This document shows, one piece after another, positions 1 through 11,226 of a stretch of 64,000 nt of DNA. The notes beneath the pieces are model-generated. The model searched no databases and was not told where the DNA came from. It saw only the letters and a list, made by a program, of their open reading frames with translations. The number at the start of each line of letters is the position of its first letter. Positions within the stretch are counted from its first letter, which is position 1. The stretch is taken from positions 1-64,000 of the forward strand of contig NZ_LZIN01000075.1 of assembly GCF_001667375.1 (NCBI RefSeq), in the 5' to 3' direction. The translations under genes and the position numbers were made by a program. This stretch comes from Mycolicibacter sinensis (GTDB taxonomy: Bacteria; Actinomycetota; Actinomycetes; Mycobacteriales; Mycobacteriaceae).

Positions 1-805
1 CGGGCACCGCACTGTAGGCCAGATCGTCGACCCCGAAACTCGGGATGTCGTAGTACCCGGCAGCGATCACACCGGAGTCGGCTTCCTGCGTGTAGGCCAG
101 CGCCGCGGTCGACGCTTGAACAGCGCCTACCACCCGGGTGGAGGCCAGCGCAGCACCGCGGGCCAGCGCCGCGTGTGGCTCCGCGGGCTCACACACCTCA
201 TAGCCGCACGTCGCCTCCAGCCGAGGACGGATCGCGCTGGAGTCGACCTCGGGGCAGACCAGAAGCAGGCCGTCCGGGCAGGTCTCCGGAGCGTTCAGCC
301 GGCCGGCGACCGTGTCCACCGCGGCGGTGGGATCGCCTGCGTTCAGGGGCTGGCGGAACAAGCGGGTGATGGAACCGTCGGCGCAGTCGATGACGGCGAG
401 GGTCGCCTCCGTCGACTCGATCGACAACAGGCCCATCCGATCGCAGCCGACCGTCTGGCCCAGGTTCTGCGCCAGGCTCGCGGCCGCCAGCGCGGGGGAG
501 ATCACGGCGACGTCGTCGAGGCCGTTAGCGGCCAACCGGGAACTCACCGCGGCGGCATCCAGCGGGTCGGTCACCGTCAACCCGGTCGACACCAGGTGGT
601 ACCCGGCGTAGCCGGCGGCTTCGCGCGCCCGCAGGATCGCGGCGATCGCCGCGTCCACCGCGGCGAAATCGGTGACGGTATCGGTCGGCACGTCGAAGTT
701 GTGCGTCTCCAGGATGACGCCGTCCCCGTTCTCACCGCCCACCAGCACGGTGTGGATGGTGGCCGGCGGGGTTGATGCAAGGGTCACACCGAGAACGACG
801 TCCAT
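1..805 (-). CDS. DUF7159-like mycobacterial protein, 3' end outside window
   Basis: An uninterrupted reading frame runs on the minus strand from ATG at 805 to the window edge (268 codons, no stop), so the gene is partial. GGAG lies 6 nt before the ATG. The N-terminus reads MDVVLGVTLASTPPATIHTV, then a segment VGGENGDGVI and NFDV. This resembles the N-terminal domain of mycobacterial proteins that start DVVLGVS and carry a GENADG segment (DUF7159). Later parts contain LLSIESTEATLAVIDC, a beta-rich pattern like an actin/ASKHA fold, but this is only a resemblance. No catalytic function is known for the family. It is divergent from glpK. I am fairly sure it is a real gene and less sure of the family name. 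Confidence 0.7.
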   Translation of the reverse strand, partial: MDVVLGVTLASTPPATIHTVLVGGENGDGVILETHNFDVPTDTVTDFAAVDAAIAAILRAREAAGYAGYHLVSTGLTVTDPLDAAAVSSRLAANGLDDVAVISPALAAASLAQNLGQTVGCDRMGLLSIESTEATLAVIDCADGSITRLFRQPLNAGDPTAAVDTVAGRLNAPETCPDGLLLVCPEVDSSAIRPRLEATCGYEVCEPAEPHAALARGAALASTRVVGAVQASTAALAYTQEADSGVIAAGYYDIPSFGVDDLAYSAVP

Positions 806-1107
806 TGCTTCTCCGATTGATCGAGCTCCACGTGCCCGGGCCAGGCGACGAGGGTTTACCAACGGCTTCGCCCACTCGATCGACACCGTTTGTTCACCAT
901 TACGACATCTACCGGTGACACATGGAAATATGCGATTGCGCGAATAAATACTGTCTGATGGCTTCGTGAAGACTGTCTAATTTTGTGGACCGGCGTCGCT
1001 CGCCGAGCCGTCCCCGCGCCCGCGTAGCGCCGCCCGATCCGGCCGGTTTGAGCCATGATGGACGCTGAAGCGACCGGCAGGGCGCGTACTGGGGAAAGGA
1101 GTCAGAC
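806..1107. other. intergenic region between divergent DUF7159-like gene and glpK
   Basis: About 300 bp with no convincing gene. It must hold the promoters of both divergent genes. A TAATTT box at 978-983 is a possible plus-strand -10 element for glpK, about 125 bp before its start. The 830-980 stretch is visibly more AT-rich than the flanking coding DNA. No clear operator or terminator palindrome was seen. Confidence 0.35.
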
Positions 1108-2625
<1,518 letters not shown>

Positions 2626-2691
2626 GAATGACCGCGCGCAGGCGGGTGGTGCCCGGCGCGTTGGTGCCGAGCCGTTGCCGGACAGTCAAGC

Positions 2692-3483
2692 TCAGTCCGT
2701 TTCGCCGAGGATGCCGTAGATCTCCTTGCGGGCGCCGTTGACTATGTCGACGATGCGCTGCTGCTGTTCGGGCGTGGCGGCCTGACCGGCCTGTGCGACC
2801 GCGCCGAACAACTGGCCGATCGCGGTGCGCAGATTGATCTGGCCCGGGTCGGCACCGTCAGCGATCTCCTCCCACGGCGCGGTCTCGATCTCCGCGGCGA
2901 CCGTGCGGCCGTCCTCGGTCAGCTCGAAAAGGCGTTTCTTGCCGTCGGTTTCGCTGCCGGCGATCAAGCCCTCGTCGACCAGCATCTGCAGGGTCGGGTA
3001 GACCGATCCGGGGCTGGGGCGCCAGAGTTGCTGGCTGCGTTCGGCGATCTGCTGGATGATCTCGTAGCCGTGCATCGGACGCTCGGCCAGCAGGGCCAGG
3101 ATGGCGATGCGCACGTCACCGCGCCGGCTGCGGTTGCCGCGCCGGTGCCCACGATGCCCGCCCGGACCGAAGCCGAACCCGAACCCGGGGCCGCCGGGGC
3201 CAAAACCCGGGCCGAAGCCCGGACCGAAGCCGTGCCGGAAATCAGGGCCGAATCCGGGCCCGCATCCGGGGCCACCGGGCTCGTGACCGGGACTGAAGCC
3301 GAAGGGCCCGCAGTGGTCGACGGCATGGTCGCGCAGTTGCCTGCGGAACTCCCGCCGAGCCTGCCGGCGCGCGGCGTGCGCGGCCCGGCGCAGGTGCGGT
3401 GTCGCTGGCCCGAACCCGAAACCACCGGGTGCCTCAGCGTTTTCCGTGCAGGGCCCGTCGGACGGACCGAAGGGGATGTTCAT
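2692..3483 (-). CDS. PadR-family regulator with long Gly/Phe-rich N-terminus
   Basis: Predicted DNA-binding transcriptional regulator of 263 aa. The C-terminal half carries a PadR winged helix, with DVRIAILALLAERPMHGYEI near 124-143 and the hallmark SPGSVYPTLQML near 157-168, then a helical tail. The N-terminal ~115 residues are unusual: an Arg-rich stretch, then repeated GFGP/GPGFG units (about 59-115), low in complexity and probably disordered. ATG at 3483 is preferred because AGGTGG lies just upstream. An in-frame ATG 12 nt earlier is possible. It is convergent with glpK and divergent from the PIN gene. The CGATATATCG palindrome upstream could be its autoregulatory operator. The inducing signal is unknown. 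Confidence 0.85.
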   Translation of the reverse strand: MNIPFGPSDGPCTENAEAPGGFGFGPATPHLRRAAHAARRQARREFRRQLRDHAVDHCGPFGFSPGHEPGGPGCGPGFGPDFRHGFGPGFGPGFGPGGPGFGFGFGPGGHRGHRRGNRSRRGDVRIAILALLAERPMHGYEIIQQIAERSQQLWRPSPGSVYPTLQMLVDEGLIAGSETDGKKRLFELTEDGRTVAAEIETAPWEEIADGADPGQINLRTAIGQLFGAVAQAGQAATPEQQQRIVDIVNGARKEIYGILGETD

Positions 3484-3535
3484 TCGCCACCTCATTCCTC
3501 TCGGACAGGAGCGCTCCCCGCTCCCGATACGTTGA

Positions 3536-3545
3536 CGATATATCG
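3536..3545. promoter_or_regulatory. CGATATATCG palindrome between padR-like and PIN genes
   Basis: A perfect 10-bp AT-centred palindrome about 53 bp upstream of the PadR start codon. A related half (CTATCG) follows a few bases later. PadR proteins often bind short AT-centred palindromes in their own promoters, so this is a candidate operator. The assignment is inference. Confidence 0.35.
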
Positions 3546-3601
3546 AGACCTATCGGAGTGCAACGAAAACGTAAGTGGGATTTGACTGACTCGGGACGGC
3601 G

Positions 3602-4024
3602 TTGACGACTGCGAGTGCGGTGGCGGTCGACGCCAGCGTCGCGGTGCCACTGTTGAGCGCCAGCCACGAGCACCACGAGCAGGTGGCGGCGTGGGCATCC
3701 GGGCGGACCCTGTGTCTGACCGGGCAAAGCCTGGCGGAGACGTACGCGGTGCTGACCCGACTGCCCGGTGACGCGCGGGTAGCCGCGCCGGATGCGGTGC
3801 GCCTCATCGACGAGAACTTTCCCCAACCGCTTGCGCTTTCGGCCCGCGCCGCCCGAGTGCTCCACCGGGAATGTGCCGCCGACGGCGTCAGTGGCGGAGC
3901 GACTTATGACGCGCGGGTGGCCTTGGCGGCTCGAGAGCGCGGGGTATCCGTGACTACCAGGGATGCGCGGGCGCGTTCCACCTATGAGGCGATGGGCGTT
4001 GTGGTCGAACACGTGCGGTCCTAG
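3602..4024 (+). CDS. PIN-domain protein, VapC-like, no antitoxin partner seen
   Basis: 140-aa PIN-fold ribonuclease candidate. The acidic catalytic positions are present: Asp10 in VAVDASVAV, Glu46 in SLAETYAV, Asp103 in TYDARVA and Asp121 in TTRDARA, the usual VapC spacing. VapC toxins cleave RNA and are normally encoded directly after a small VapB antitoxin. No VapB-like ORF precedes it. The only frame running into its start (ending at 3605) overlaps the padR-like gene antisense and has no ribbon-helix-helix or AbrB character. The start is TTG at 3602, with in-frame GTG at 3620 also possible. M. tuberculosis has vapBC48 next to glpK on the other side, so a relocated or orphaned relative is conceivable. 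Confidence 0.75.
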   Translation: MTTASAVAVDASVAVPLLSASHEHHEQVAAWASGRTLCLTGQSLAETYAVLTRLPGDARVAAPDAVRLIDENFPQPLALSARAARVLHRECAADGVSGGATYDARVALAARERGVSVTTRDARARSTYEAMGVVVEHVRS

Positions 4025-4050
4025 TTGCGACCGCGTGATAGCCGCAGCGG

Positions 4051-4881
4051 TTACCTCGGCGGTGCGAACTCACCGGTGCCCGGCGGCGGCCACGGACCGG
4101 GGCCTGGCGAGAAATAGGGGAGTGGCGGGCCGGCCTGCAATCGCGCCAGTTCGCGTTGATGGCGCTCGGCGAGCACCGCCGCCAGCACCAGTTCCGGCGG
4201 GGCGTCCGGGGGCGGCGGCGGTGAGATGTGCGCGAGCACTTCACCGGAGATCCGGTAGGCCATCATCTGCCGGGTGTGCGGGTCGAGCTGAGCCGCGCGG
4301 CCGAGGAATTGCCTTGCCAGTTCGGCGGATTCGGGTCGCAGCCCGGAAAGCTGCAGGGCGGACGCCCACCAGGCCAGCCCGGGCGGCATCAGCGGCGGCG
4401 GCTCCGAGGCCGGTCCGCGTTCGCTGATCACCACCGTGCCGGCGAAGATGTCGCCCAGGCGTTTCCCGCGAGCCGACAGCAGGCTGCAGATCACCGCCGG
4501 GCTGCCGGTCAGCGCCCAGATCTCCACCACGCCGGCCAGCGCCCGAAACAGCGCCTGGCGGAAGCGTTCCGGGCCGCCGTCATCGGAGACCACCCGCAGC
4601 CCCATCGCCATCTTGCCCAGCGACCGGCCGCGGGTGACGGTCTCGAAGGTGACCGGATAGCCGACCAGCAGCAGCACCGCGAAGATGATCATGATCGCGG
4701 CGGTCAAGGCGTCGTCGAACTGGCCCAGCGTCATCGCCCAGAGCACGATCGAACACAGGTAAGCCACCATGACGACGGCGATGTCGATCAGCGCGCTGAC
4801 CGCTCGCACCGGCAGCTGCGCGATCGCGATGTCGAGGACGACGGCATCGCCGGTCACCAGCTCGGGGCTGCGGTACGGCAT
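4051..4881 (-). CDS. RDD-family membrane protein (Rv3695-like)
   Basis: 276-aa inner-membrane protein. An RDD domain occupies about residues 15-150, with transmembrane stretches near 27-50, 60-78 and around 110-130 and the typical RSLGKMAMGLRVV loop near 86-98. After it come a cytoplasmic helical region and a Pro-rich C-terminus ending PGTGEFAPPR. The molecular role of RDD proteins is poorly defined; some affect transport or ion stress. ATG at 4881 lies 7 nt after a TAGCGT box, so the mRNA is probably leaderless. It is divergent from the SpoIIM-like gene, an arrangement matching Rv3695/Rv3694c. Confidence 0.9.
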   Translation of the reverse strand: MPYRSPELVTGDAVVLDIAIAQLPVRAVSALIDIAVVMVAYLCSIVLWAMTLGQFDDALTAAIMIIFAVLLLVGYPVTFETVTRGRSLGKMAMGLRVVSDDGGPERFRQALFRALAGVVEIWALTGSPAVICSLLSARGKRLGDIFAGTVVISERGPASEPPPLMPPGLAWWASALQLSGLRPESAELARQFLGRAAQLDPHTRQMMAYRISGEVLAHISPPPPPDAPPELVLAAVLAERHQRELARLQAGPPLPYFSPGPGPWPPPGTGEFAPPR

Positions 4882-4888
4882 AGAGCAG

Positions 4889-4906
4889 ACGCTACGCGGT
4901 TAGGCT
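4889..4906. promoter_or_regulatory. back-to-back leaderless promoters of the RDD and SpoIIM genes
   Basis: The 32-bp gap between these divergent genes holds two -10 boxes: TAGCGT on the minus strand (4889-4894), 7 nt from the RDD ATG, and TAGGCT on the plus strand (4901-4906), 7 nt from the SpoIIM GTG. Both fit the mycobacterial leaderless pattern, in which transcription starts on the first base of the start codon. The boxes are only 6 bp apart, so two polymerases could hardly bind together. Confidence 0.65.
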
Positions 4907-4913
4907 CGACGCC

Positions 4914-5906
4914 GTGGATGTCGACGCCTTCGTGCTGACCCATCGCCCCAGCTGGGAGCGGCTGGAGTCGCTGGTCAAGAACCGTCGCCGGCTCAGCGGT
5001 GCCGAAGTCGACGAACTCGTCGAGCTCTACCAGCGGGTGTCCACCCACCTGTCGGTGGTGCGCTCGTCGTCGACGGATTCCGCGCTCATCGGGCGGCTCT
5101 CGGGTCTGGTGGCCCGCGCACGTGCCGCCGTCACCGGCGCGCATGCCCCGCTGGCCTCGGAGTTCGTGCGGTTCTGGACGGTGTCGTTTCCGGTGGTGGC
5201 CTACCGGGCCTGGCGGTGGTGGCTGGGCACCGCCGCCGCCTTCCTGGCCGTCGCGGTGGTCATCGCCTGCTGGGTGGCCGGCAATCCCGACGTGCAGGCG
5301 GTGATCGGCACTCCCGCGGAACTCGACCGGCTGGTCAACCATGAATTCGCCGCGTACTACAGCGATCACCCGGCCGGATCCTTCGCCCTGCAGGTCTGGG
5401 TGAACAACGCCTGGGTGGCCGCGCGCGCCATCGCCTTCGCGGTGCTGCTGGGCCTGCCGATCCCGGCACTGTTGTTCGCCAACGCCGCCAACCTCGGGGT
5501 GGGACTCGGGCTGATGTTTCACGCTGGCCGGGGCGGGTTCATGCTCGGCCTGCTCGCCCCGCACGGCCTGCTGGAGCTGACCGCGGTGTTTCTGGCCGGC
5601 GCGGTCGGTATGCGGCTGGGCTGGATGGTGATCGCCCCGGGGGACCGGCCGCGCGGGCAGGTGCTCGCCGAGCAGGGCCGCGCCGTCGTCGCGGTCGCCG
5701 TCGGCCTGGTGGTGGTGCTGGCCGTCTCCGGACTGCTGGAGGCGATCGTGACGCCGTCGGGCTTGCCGACGTGGCTGCGGATCGGCATCGGGGTGGTCGC
5801 CGAGGCGGCGTTTCTGGCCTACGTGGTGTACTTCGGCCGGAGGGCGGTTGCCGCCGATGAGACCGGCGACATCGCCGACGCGCCCGACGTGGTGCCCACG
5901 GGCTGA
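4914..5906 (+). CDS. stage II sporulation protein M-like membrane protein (Rv3694c-like)
   Basis: 330-aa integral membrane protein of the SpoIIM/DUF95 family. A soluble N-terminal ~100 residues (LTHRPSWERLESLVKNRRRL, then helices) precede at least five hydrophobic segments starting near residue 104. Mycobacteria do not sporulate like Bacillus and the role here is unknown. The family is often found beside RDD, MoxR and DUF58 genes, as here, so a shared envelope or protein-maturation function is a reasonable inference. The GTG start at 4914 is supported by its spacing from TAGGCT (leaderless). It is convergent with the DUF58 gene, with a strong hairpin between them. Confidence 0.9.
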   Translation: MDVDAFVLTHRPSWERLESLVKNRRRLSGAEVDELVELYQRVSTHLSVVRSSSTDSALIGRLSGLVARARAAVTGAHAPLASEFVRFWTVSFPVVAYRAWRWWLGTAAAFLAVAVVIACWVAGNPDVQAVIGTPAELDRLVNHEFAAYYSDHPAGSFALQVWVNNAWVAARAIAFAVLLGLPIPALLFANAANLGVGLGLMFHAGRGGFMLGLLAPHGLLELTAVFLAGAVGMRLGWMVIAPGDRPRGQVLAEQGRAVVAVAVGLVVVLAVSGLLEAIVTPSGLPTWLRIGIGVVAEAAFLAYVVYFGRRAVAADETGDIADAPDVVPTG

Positions 5907-5924
5907 TTTTCCTCGCCGAGCAGT

Positions 5925-5966
5925 CGTGAAAGCCCCCTTTACGAACGCAATTTAGGGGCTTTCACG
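5925..5966. terminator. hairpin between convergent genes, 12-bp perfect arms
   Basis: Arms CGTGAAAGCCCC (5925-5936) and its exact complement (5955-5966) flank an 18-nt loop in the gap between the SpoIIM-like gene and the DUF58 gene. There is no strong T tract, as is common for mycobacterial hairpin terminators. Its position and symmetry suggest a bidirectional terminator. Confidence 0.65.
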
Positions 5967-5983
5967 TCTGCTCCCGACAAGGG

Positions 5984-7296
5984 TCACAGCCGTCCGGCGG
6001 CCTTCATCGCCAGGTAGGCATCGGCCAGCGCCGGCGCCAGTTCGTCGGGCGGGGCGTCGATGACCTGCACACCGCTGCGGCGCAACTTGGCCGCCACCGC
6101 CTGCCGCTGGTTGCGCGAGCGTTCCGCGGCGCCGGCGTCGTAGACCGCGGCGGCGTCGGTGCGCACGCGAGCCAGCCGTTCCACCCGGGGATCGGCGACC
6201 GCGGCCAGGATCACCAGGTGTTCGGCGGTCAGTTTCGGCAGCACCGGCAGCAGCCCTTCCTCCAGCGCTGAGGCGTTCAGATCGGTGAGCAGCACCACCA
6301 GGTTGCCCCGGCGCGCCCGCCGGGACAAGGTGGCCAGCATTGCCGTGGCGTCGGATTCGACCAACGCCGGTTGCAGCGGTGCCATCGCGTCGACCAGCTG
6401 GGCGAACAACCGGGTGCGCGAGGCGCCGAACACCCCGGCCCGGATCACCGCGTCGTGGGCGAGCAGATCGACATGGTCACCGGCGCGTAATGCCAACGCC
6501 GCCAACAACAATGCGGCATCCATCGACCAATCCAGCCGGGGCCAGCCGGCCGGGTCGCGCGCGGTCGGGTCGACACCGATCCGGCCCGCCGCGGTCCGCC
6601 CGGTGTCGAGCACGATGACGACGCGCCGGTCCCGTTCGGGCCGCCAGGTTCGCACCACCACATCGGAGCGCCGGGCGGTGGCCCGCCAGTCGATCGAGCG
6701 CACGTCGTCGCCGGCGACGTACTCGCGAAGCGAGTCGAACTCGCTGCCCTGGCCTCGCACCAGTGCCGGCAGGTTCCCGTCGATCTCGCGCAGCCGGGCC
6801 AGCCGCGCCGGCAGATGCCGGCGAGACAAAAACGGCGGCAGCACCCGCACTTGCCCGGCCACCACCCGGGAGCGTTGCCGCCCGGCCAATCCCAGCGGCC
6901 CGACCGAACGCACCGTGACCCGGTCGGCGTGCTGGTCGCCGCGACGAATCGGCCGCAGCTCGGTGCGCACCCGATGCTCCTGGCCGGCGGGCAGGTCGAG
7001 CGGGTGGGCGCGTGGCGAGGCGCAGGCACTGGGCGGCCAGGCGTCGCGCAACTGCCCGCGCAACCGGCGGTCGCCGTGCAGGATCAGGGTGGTCGGCACC
7101 GACTGGCCGAGTCGCACGGCGCTCTCCATCGTCCGGGTGATGCGCAACGCGGCCGGATCGGCGGCCACCGCGATGTCGAACACCACCGCCACGGCGAGCA
7201 CAGCCAGCAGCACGGCGAACGCCGTCGCCGGCCAGGGAGCCAGCGCGACGGGCAGGGCGCACGCCAGTGCGACCAGCGCGGTGCGACCGGTCAGGA

Positions 7297-7300
<4 letters not shown>
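5984..7300 (-). CDS. DUF58 protein partnered with MoxR (Rv3693-like)
   Basis: 438-aa protein with two N-terminal hydrophobic segments (about 5-45) and a cytoplasmic DUF58 domain. The DUF58 core is visible in EFDSLREYVAGDDVRSIDWR and DVVVRTWRPERDRRVVIVLD, the start of a von Willebrand A-like fold. DUF58 proteins act with MoxR AAA+ ATPases, thought to be chaperones for maturation of protein or metal complexes. The GTG start at 7300 overlaps the moxR stop by 4 bp (GTGA), indicating translational coupling. It is the last gene of a five-gene operon. The longer frame upstream lies antisense-like inside moxR and was not used. Confidence 0.9.
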
Positions 7301-8270
<970 letters not shown>

Positions 8271-8274
<4 letters not shown>

Positions 8275-9380
8275 GATCCGGTGACCTGCCTTTCGATATC
8301 GTCGAGTGCCTGAGCAAGACCGACCAGTGCGTCATCTGAGTCCGGCGGCGGACCGAACAGCAAGTGCCCCAACCAGTCCGGATGCGCTCCGATGCGCTGG
8401 GCCGCCGCCGCGACCAGGGCCGGTGGATCCGGGGCAGGCCCCAACCCCAGCCGCGGGGCGAGTCGCCGCACGGTCGCGGTGCGCAGCGCGGCGGCGGCCC
8501 GGTCGCGGGCCCGTCGTGAGCGGTAGAGCCGGCCGAGGCCCTCCACGGTCTCCGAGGCGCGCACGACGACCGGCATTCGCTCGGTGACCAGCGGGCCCAG
8601 CCGGCGCCCCTTCCACAACGCAGCCAGCGCCAACGCCACACACAGCTGCCAGAACAGCCAGGTCACCTGGTTGGGAATGAGCTCCAGAAGTGTTGCACTG
8701 CCGGAACGTCCGCCTTCGATGTGCTGGGGTGCATACCAGACCAGCCGGTTCCCGGCGCCGGCCAGGTTCATCGCCAGGGCGGCGTTTCCTTCGCGGGCCA
8801 GATCGGTGTTGGTCATGAAGGACGAGCTGCCGACCACCGTGACGGTCCGATCGTCGACGGAGAAGCGCACCAGTGCACCGTCATAGCAGCTGCGCACCGG
8901 CTTGCCGTGTGAGGCAAGGTAAGTCGCGGTGGTGCCCAGGTCTACCCTCCCGGCTCGCTGGGCCTCGCGCAGGCTGCAGCCGGGCTGGCGGGTGAAGGTA
9001 CGAGCCGGGCCGGATCGGATCTCGGGGGCCAGGGCTTTACGTGCCCGTGCGTCGGGTGCCACTAGCAGCCGGTCGCCGGGCAATCCGGCCAGCCGGCTCA
9101 GCAGCTCGTCGCCGACGATGCGCTGGGTTTCGGCCACCAGCACCAGCGCATCCGGTCGCGCCGCGCGGGTGACGTCGTCGAGGGTGCCGGCGATCACCAC
9201 CTCGACGCCGCGATCACGCAACAGTGCCACCACGGCGTGCGCGCCCTGCGGGCCGGTGGCATTCGGATCCATCCGGCCACCCGGGCGCGCACCGGTCAGA
9301 TAGCCGCCGATCGCTGAAACCGCCACGATCACGACCAAAGCCACCGTGCTCCACAGCCACGTCCGGCGAGTGAGCTTCAT
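8271..9380 (-). CDS. DUF4350 membrane protein (Rv3691-like)
   Basis: 369-aa protein. It has an N-terminal signal-anchor (WLWSTVALVVIVAVSAIGGY, about 7-26), a DUF4350 domain with GAHAVVALLRDRGVEV and SSSFMTNTDLAREGNAALA, a second transmembrane segment (TWLFWQLCVALALAALW), and a soluble C-terminus. The family resembles glutamine-amidotransferase/GldG-like folds but no activity is established. ATG at 9380 overlaps the upstream stop by 4 bp (ATGA). It lies in the MoxR operon and probably functions with it at the membrane. Confidence 0.88.
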
Positions 9381-9985
9381 CGGTGCCCCCGCCGCTGCGT
9401 CATGGATTCCACCCGCTCGTCCAGTTCGGCGACGATCCGATAGCCCTCCGGGGTGGCCGGCAGCTCGCCATAGCTGACGTCGTTGAACGTCTCGGCGGCG
9501 CGCAGCAGCGCCTCCGCCAGCTCCGGCAGCGCCGTGCCGGCGTCGCGGGCCAGTTCGGTGGCGGTGCGGCCCTGCGCCGGGTCGATCACCCCGGTTTCCT
9601 CGAGTCCGCGGGCCACTGCCCGCAGTCGGTGCCGGATCGCGTCGGCCCATTCGCCGGATGCGGCGCAGCGCTGCGCGGCCGCGCGGTGTTCTGCGGCGCT
9701 GAGCACCGCGGCGCCGAATAACGGCCGGTTGGTGTCACCGTCGCGCAGCATGCGCCGGCCGACCACGATGGCGGACACCACCGCCGCGGCCAGCACGATC
9801 AGCAGCACGCTGATGGTGAACCATCCGCCGGGTAGCTCCGCGCCTTTGAGAACCAACCGCCGAATCAGCGCCTCGATGAAGTCGATCAACTGCTGCTTGG
9901 GCGAGGGCCGCGGGTAGATCGGTTTGCTCAGTTCACGTTCGGCGGCCTCGCGAGCGGCTTCGCGGTCGATGTCGACGGTGGGCAC
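9377..9985 (-). CDS. DUF4129 membrane protein (Rv3690-like)
   Basis: 202-aa protein with one clear transmembrane helix (WFTISVLLIVLAAAVVSAIV, about 55-74) and a C-terminal DUF4129 domain. The domain shows EWADAIRHRLRAVARGLEETG and a LARDAG/ALLRAAETFNDVSYG segment. DUF4129 domains commonly occur next to DUF4350, MoxR and DUF58 and, in other bacteria, are fused to transglutaminase-like proteins. The start is GTG at 9985, 11 nt from the preceding stop. Second gene of the five-gene operon. Confidence 0.85.
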   Translation of the reverse strand: MPTVDIDREAAREAAERELSKPIYPRPSPKQQLIDFIEALIRRLVLKGAELPGGWFTISVLLIVLAAAVVSAIVVGRRMLRDGDTNRPLFGAAVLSAAEHRAAAQRCAASGEWADAIRHRLRAVARGLEETGVIDPAQGRTATELARDAGTALPELAEALLRAAETFNDVSYGELPATPEGYRIVAELDERVESMTQRRGHR

Positions 9986-9995
9986 CCGGCAGTCC

Positions 9996-11201
9996 TCACC
10001 CCGGCGGCCGGGTCAGCCACAGGTGGTCGGTCGACCCGCCGGCGTACGGCCCGCTTGTCGCGCCGGTCCGCAGCACCAGGTCGAACGCCTCGGAGCGGAT
10101 CCGGCGATCGGTGTAGAGCAGCACCGCCACGCCGGCGGTGAAGGGCAGCACGATGATCTGGCCGATGGTCGAACCGATCCGGGACAACAGGCCCAGCTGC
10201 GCTGAGCCGGTCAGCGCGTCGGCGCCGTGGCTGACCGCCATCCCGGCGATGTTGAACGGGAACGCCACCGCGCTGCTGATCAGCGAGGCGATCAGCGCGG
10301 TCAGGATCATGATGCCCAGCACCCGCCAGAAACTGTTGCGCACCAGGGCGAACGAGCGGCGCATCGCCTCGAACACCGGTTGGCGCTCCAGCACGATCAC
10401 CGTCGGTGCGAACACCAATACCGCATAGCCGTAGCCGCACGCCGCGATCAACGCGAGCACCAGCGGCAGGCCGACCAACACGGCGGCCCCGCTGCCGCCG
10501 GCTCCACCGGCGATCGCGACGACGAACGCGACGAAACCGAACAACACCGCCGCCGCCAACCCGATCAGGGCGGTCAGGCCGATCAACGCCGCAAAACGGG
10601 TGCGGACGATCGCCCAGGCTTCCCCGACGGTGATCGGTGAACCGAACACCGAGCGCCCGACGACGGCGGTCAGCATGCCGGTCAGCACGATGGTGCCCAG
10701 GGCGGTCGCGATGCCGGCGCCGGCGAACGCGATCATCCAGGCCGCGACGTCGCCCCCGGAGATCTCGCTGGCCGACGGTCCGGCATGCGCCGGCCCGACC
10801 GCCCGTAGCAGACCGACCAGCGCGACTCCGCTGATGATCTGGGTGGCCACCACGACGATCGCGGTCAGCCCGAGCACGACGGCGGGGTTGGCCCGGACAT
10901 AGCCGACGGCGCCGTTGTAGATATCGGTCAGGCTGAGCGGGCGCAGCGGGATCACACCGGGTTTGAGCTCAGGCTGCGGATAACCCGGGCCGTAACCCGG
11001 CGGAAGACCGTAACCCGGCGGCGGGCCGTAGCCCGGTGGTGGCGGCCCATACCCGGGAGGCGGCGGGCCGTAACCCGGTGGCGGGCCGTAGCCCGGCGGT
11101 GGTGGTCCATAACCCGGCGGCGGACCCCAACCCGGCGGCGGCGGCCCGTAACCGGGTGGAGGAAAACCTGGGCCGGGGTAGCCGGGCGGCGGATTCACCA
11201 T
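9996..11201 (-). CDS. Pro-Gly-Tyr-rich multi-pass membrane protein (Rv3689-like)
   Basis: 401-aa protein. The first ~90 residues are repeated PPGYGPP units, low complexity and probably disordered. The rest has about six hydrophobic segments, preceded by LRPLSLTDIYNGAVGYVRAN, which is typical of bacterial membrane proteins annotated with a glycerophosphodiester-phosphodiesterase-like membrane domain. No enzyme motif is visible. It is the first gene of the DUF4129-DUF4350-MoxR-DUF58 operon. ATG at 11201 lies exactly 7 nt from a TACGCT box, so the operon mRNA is probably leaderless. An adjacent in-frame GTG at 11198 is the alternative start. Confidence 0.85.
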   Translation of the reverse strand: MVNPPPGYPGPGFPPPGYGPPPPGWGPPPGYGPPPPGYGPPPGYGPPPPGYGPPPPGYGPPPGYGLPPGYGPGYPQPELKPGVIPLRPLSLTDIYNGAVGYVRANPAVVLGLTAIVVVATQIISGVALVGLLRAVGPAHAGPSASEISGGDVAAWMIAFAGAGIATALGTIVLTGMLTAVVGRSVFGSPITVGEAWAIVRTRFAALIGLTALIGLAAAVLFGFVAFVVAIAGGAGGSGAAVLVGLPLVLALIAACGYGYAVLVFAPTVIVLERQPVFEAMRRSFALVRNSFWRVLGIMILTALIASLISSAVAFPFNIAGMAVSHGADALTGSAQLGLLSRIGSTIGQIIVLPFTAGVAVLLYTDRRIRSEAFDLVLRTGATSGPYAGGSTDHLWLTRPPG

Positions 11202-11208
11202 GGGGCTG

Positions 11209-11218
11209 AGCGTAGCGT
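11209..11218. promoter_or_regulatory. overlapping divergent leaderless promoters (MoxR operon / yqeY)
   Basis: Minus-strand TACGCT (11209-11214) is 7 nt from the ATG at 11201. Plus-strand TAGCGT (11213-11218) is 8 nt from the ATG at 11227. The two -10 hexamers share 2 bp inside a 25-bp intergenic gap, so use of one promoter should exclude the other. Confidence 0.6.
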
Positions 11219-11226
11219 TATGCAGC

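Noticed and set aside
116..775. A plus-strand 219-aa ORF at the left edge
   Set aside because: Antisense to the partial DUF7159-like gene, Arg-rich, no start signal; the minus-strand frame has a ribosome site and family features.
3399..3605. A possible antitoxin ORF ending at the PIN start
   Set aside because: It overlaps the padR-like gene antisense, lacks any VapB, RHH or AbrB pattern, and has no ribosome site.
10960..11200. Repetitive GC-rich units that might look like a CRISPR or VNTR
   Set aside because: They are codon repeats for PPGYG in the N-terminus of the Rv3689-like protein; spacing and variation do not fit a CRISPR, and no cas gene is present.
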